From Thermobacillus sp. ZCTH02-B1 (lineage in GTDB: Bacteria > Bacillota > Bacilli > Paenibacillales > Paenibacillaceae): a stretch of DNA of 64,000 nucleotides. Both the position numbers and the translations under genes were made by a program. The stretch covers positions 62,001-126,000 of the forward strand of contig NZ_LZRU01000001.1 of NCBI RefSeq assembly GCF_002159085.1, in the 5' to 3' direction. Of this stretch, positions 63,567 to 64,000 are shown piece after piece. Within the stretch, counting starts at the first letter, position 1; every line of letters begins with the position of its first letter. The notes beneath the pieces are model-generated. The model ran no database searches, was not told the origin of the DNA, and was given only the letters and a program-made list of their open reading frames with translations.

Positions 63567-64000
63567 TCATGTTCGCGCCAGCGCTTTTTTCATGAACAGA
63601 TACAGATCCTTGTCCACGCCGAACGTGAGTCCGTCGTCGGGATTTTCACGGTAATGCCGCTCCGCGGATCGGACAAGTCCCGGGTCCGCAAGGGCGAGCT
63701 CCTCCATTTCCCGCTTCCAGCGCCGCGCGAGCGCTTGAACATCGGGATCGTCCGGCGCTTTGCCCGCTTCGAGCAAGCTCCGGAACCCGTCCAGCATCCG
63801 CCGGATCCCGGCCTGCCGGTCGCCGTCATGCCCCGCGGCGATATACCGTTCCCGCAATTTCCGGATCTGCCCCTCCGTAAAATACGGACTTCGCGCCAGG
63901 TTCATCATGCGCATGACCGTCAGGAACTGCTCACCGTCCGCCGCCTTTCCCCCGCGAAAATGGTCGTACAGCCCGCGCAGCCGATCCCTTAGCTCGAGCA
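63567..64000 (-). CDS. C-terminal TipAS-like antibiotic-recognition domain of a (probably MerR-family) regulator, cut by window edge
   Basis: About 143 residues are visible, with the frame open at the right edge; the reading begins ...LELRDRLRGLYDHFRGGK and ends FMKKALART. The all-helical TipAS fold is suggested by YFTEGQIRKLRERY followed by WKREMEELALADPG. In TipA-type MerR regulators this domain binds drugs such as thiopeptides and activates an export gene. The N-terminal MerR DNA-binding half should lie beyond base 64000. The convergent MATE exporter makes a drug-response role attractive but unproven. Confidence 0.78.
   Translation of the reverse strand, partial: LELRDRLRGLYDHFRGGKAADGEQFLTVMRMMNLARSPYFTEGQIRKLRERYIAAGHDGDRQAGIRRMLDGFRSLLEAGKAPDDPDVQALARRWKREMEELALADPGLVRSAERHYRENPDDGLTFGVDKDLYLFMKKALART

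Noticed and set aside
1..64000. CRISPR arrays, tRNA/rRNA genes, insertion sequences, prophage
   Set aside because: No regularly spaced repeats, cloverleaf-like sequences, transposase motifs or phage structural genes were seen by eye; a dedicated tRNA and repeat scan could not be run.

Overview
The window looks like chromosomal DNA from a high-GC, spore-former-type Firmicute of the Paenibacillaceae (Paenibacillus/Cohnella-like). This is inferred from four things. There are three YesM-type histidine kinase / YesN-type AraC response regulator pairs beside sugar ABC transporters. Lipoprotein binding proteins are abundant, as in Gram-positives. Shine-Dalgarno sequences are strong (AAGGAGG-like). 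CcpA (cre)-like sites occur with carbohydrate transport systems that carry no ATPase of their own and presumably share an MsmX-type ATPase. No rRNA, tRNA, CRISPR array, transposase or prophage was seen.

Layout. 0-6 kb: the 5' part of a PLD-helicase (HKD nuclease + SF2 helicase) protein runs off the left edge; then a divergent HxlR regulator / SDR oxidoreductase + DHA2-type MFS exporter module, two broken small genes and a truncated TetR remnant. 6-12.4 kb: a sugar ABC transporter (binding protein, two permeases, one frameshifted) with its own YesN/YesM pair. 12.9-18.6 kb: a complete oligopeptide (Opp/Dpp) transport operon, with a frameshift in the oppC-like permease. 18.8-21.4 kb: an unknown small protein, a CE1-type esterase and a divergent AraC regulator. 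21.3-28.8 kb: a five-gene operon with an LplA-like binding protein, two permeases, a type-B carboxylesterase and an unassigned 735-residue putative (alpha/alpha) glycosidase. 29.2-30.8 kb: a broken lipoprotein gene and two unassigned genes, one frameshifted. 31-39.9 kb: a LacI-controlled operon (binding protein, two permeases, GH35 beta-galactosidase, membrane-anchored GH30) behind a perfect TTGACA-17-TATAAT promoter with tandem operators. 40-41.3 kb: an MFS transporter. 41.4-50.1 kb: a binding protein-kinase-regulator triad without permeases, followed by a secreted two-catalytic-domain GH43-GH43-CBM6 enzyme. 50.6-61.2 kb: a cytoplasmic GH43, a GH127 beta-L-arabinofuranosidase, an ABC transporter and its kinase/regulator. 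61.5-64 kb: a lipoprotein cytochrome c, a MATE exporter, and the C-terminal TipAS part of a regulator running off the right edge.

Taken together, 19-61 kb is a carbohydrate-foraging region. Secreted or membrane-anchored enzymes (GH43-GH43-CBM6, GH30) would cut arabinose/xylose- and galactose-rich plant polysaccharides outside the cell. Four ABC importers in the window would bring fragments in, and cytoplasmic GH35, GH43, GH127 and esterases would finish them. The combination GH30 + GH35 + GH43 + GH127 suggests type II arabinogalactan or arabinose-decorated hemicellulose, but the exact substrates are inference.

Six coding regions appear frameshifted. At least one break lies in a homopolymer, so sequencing or assembly indels are a serious alternative to real gene decay.
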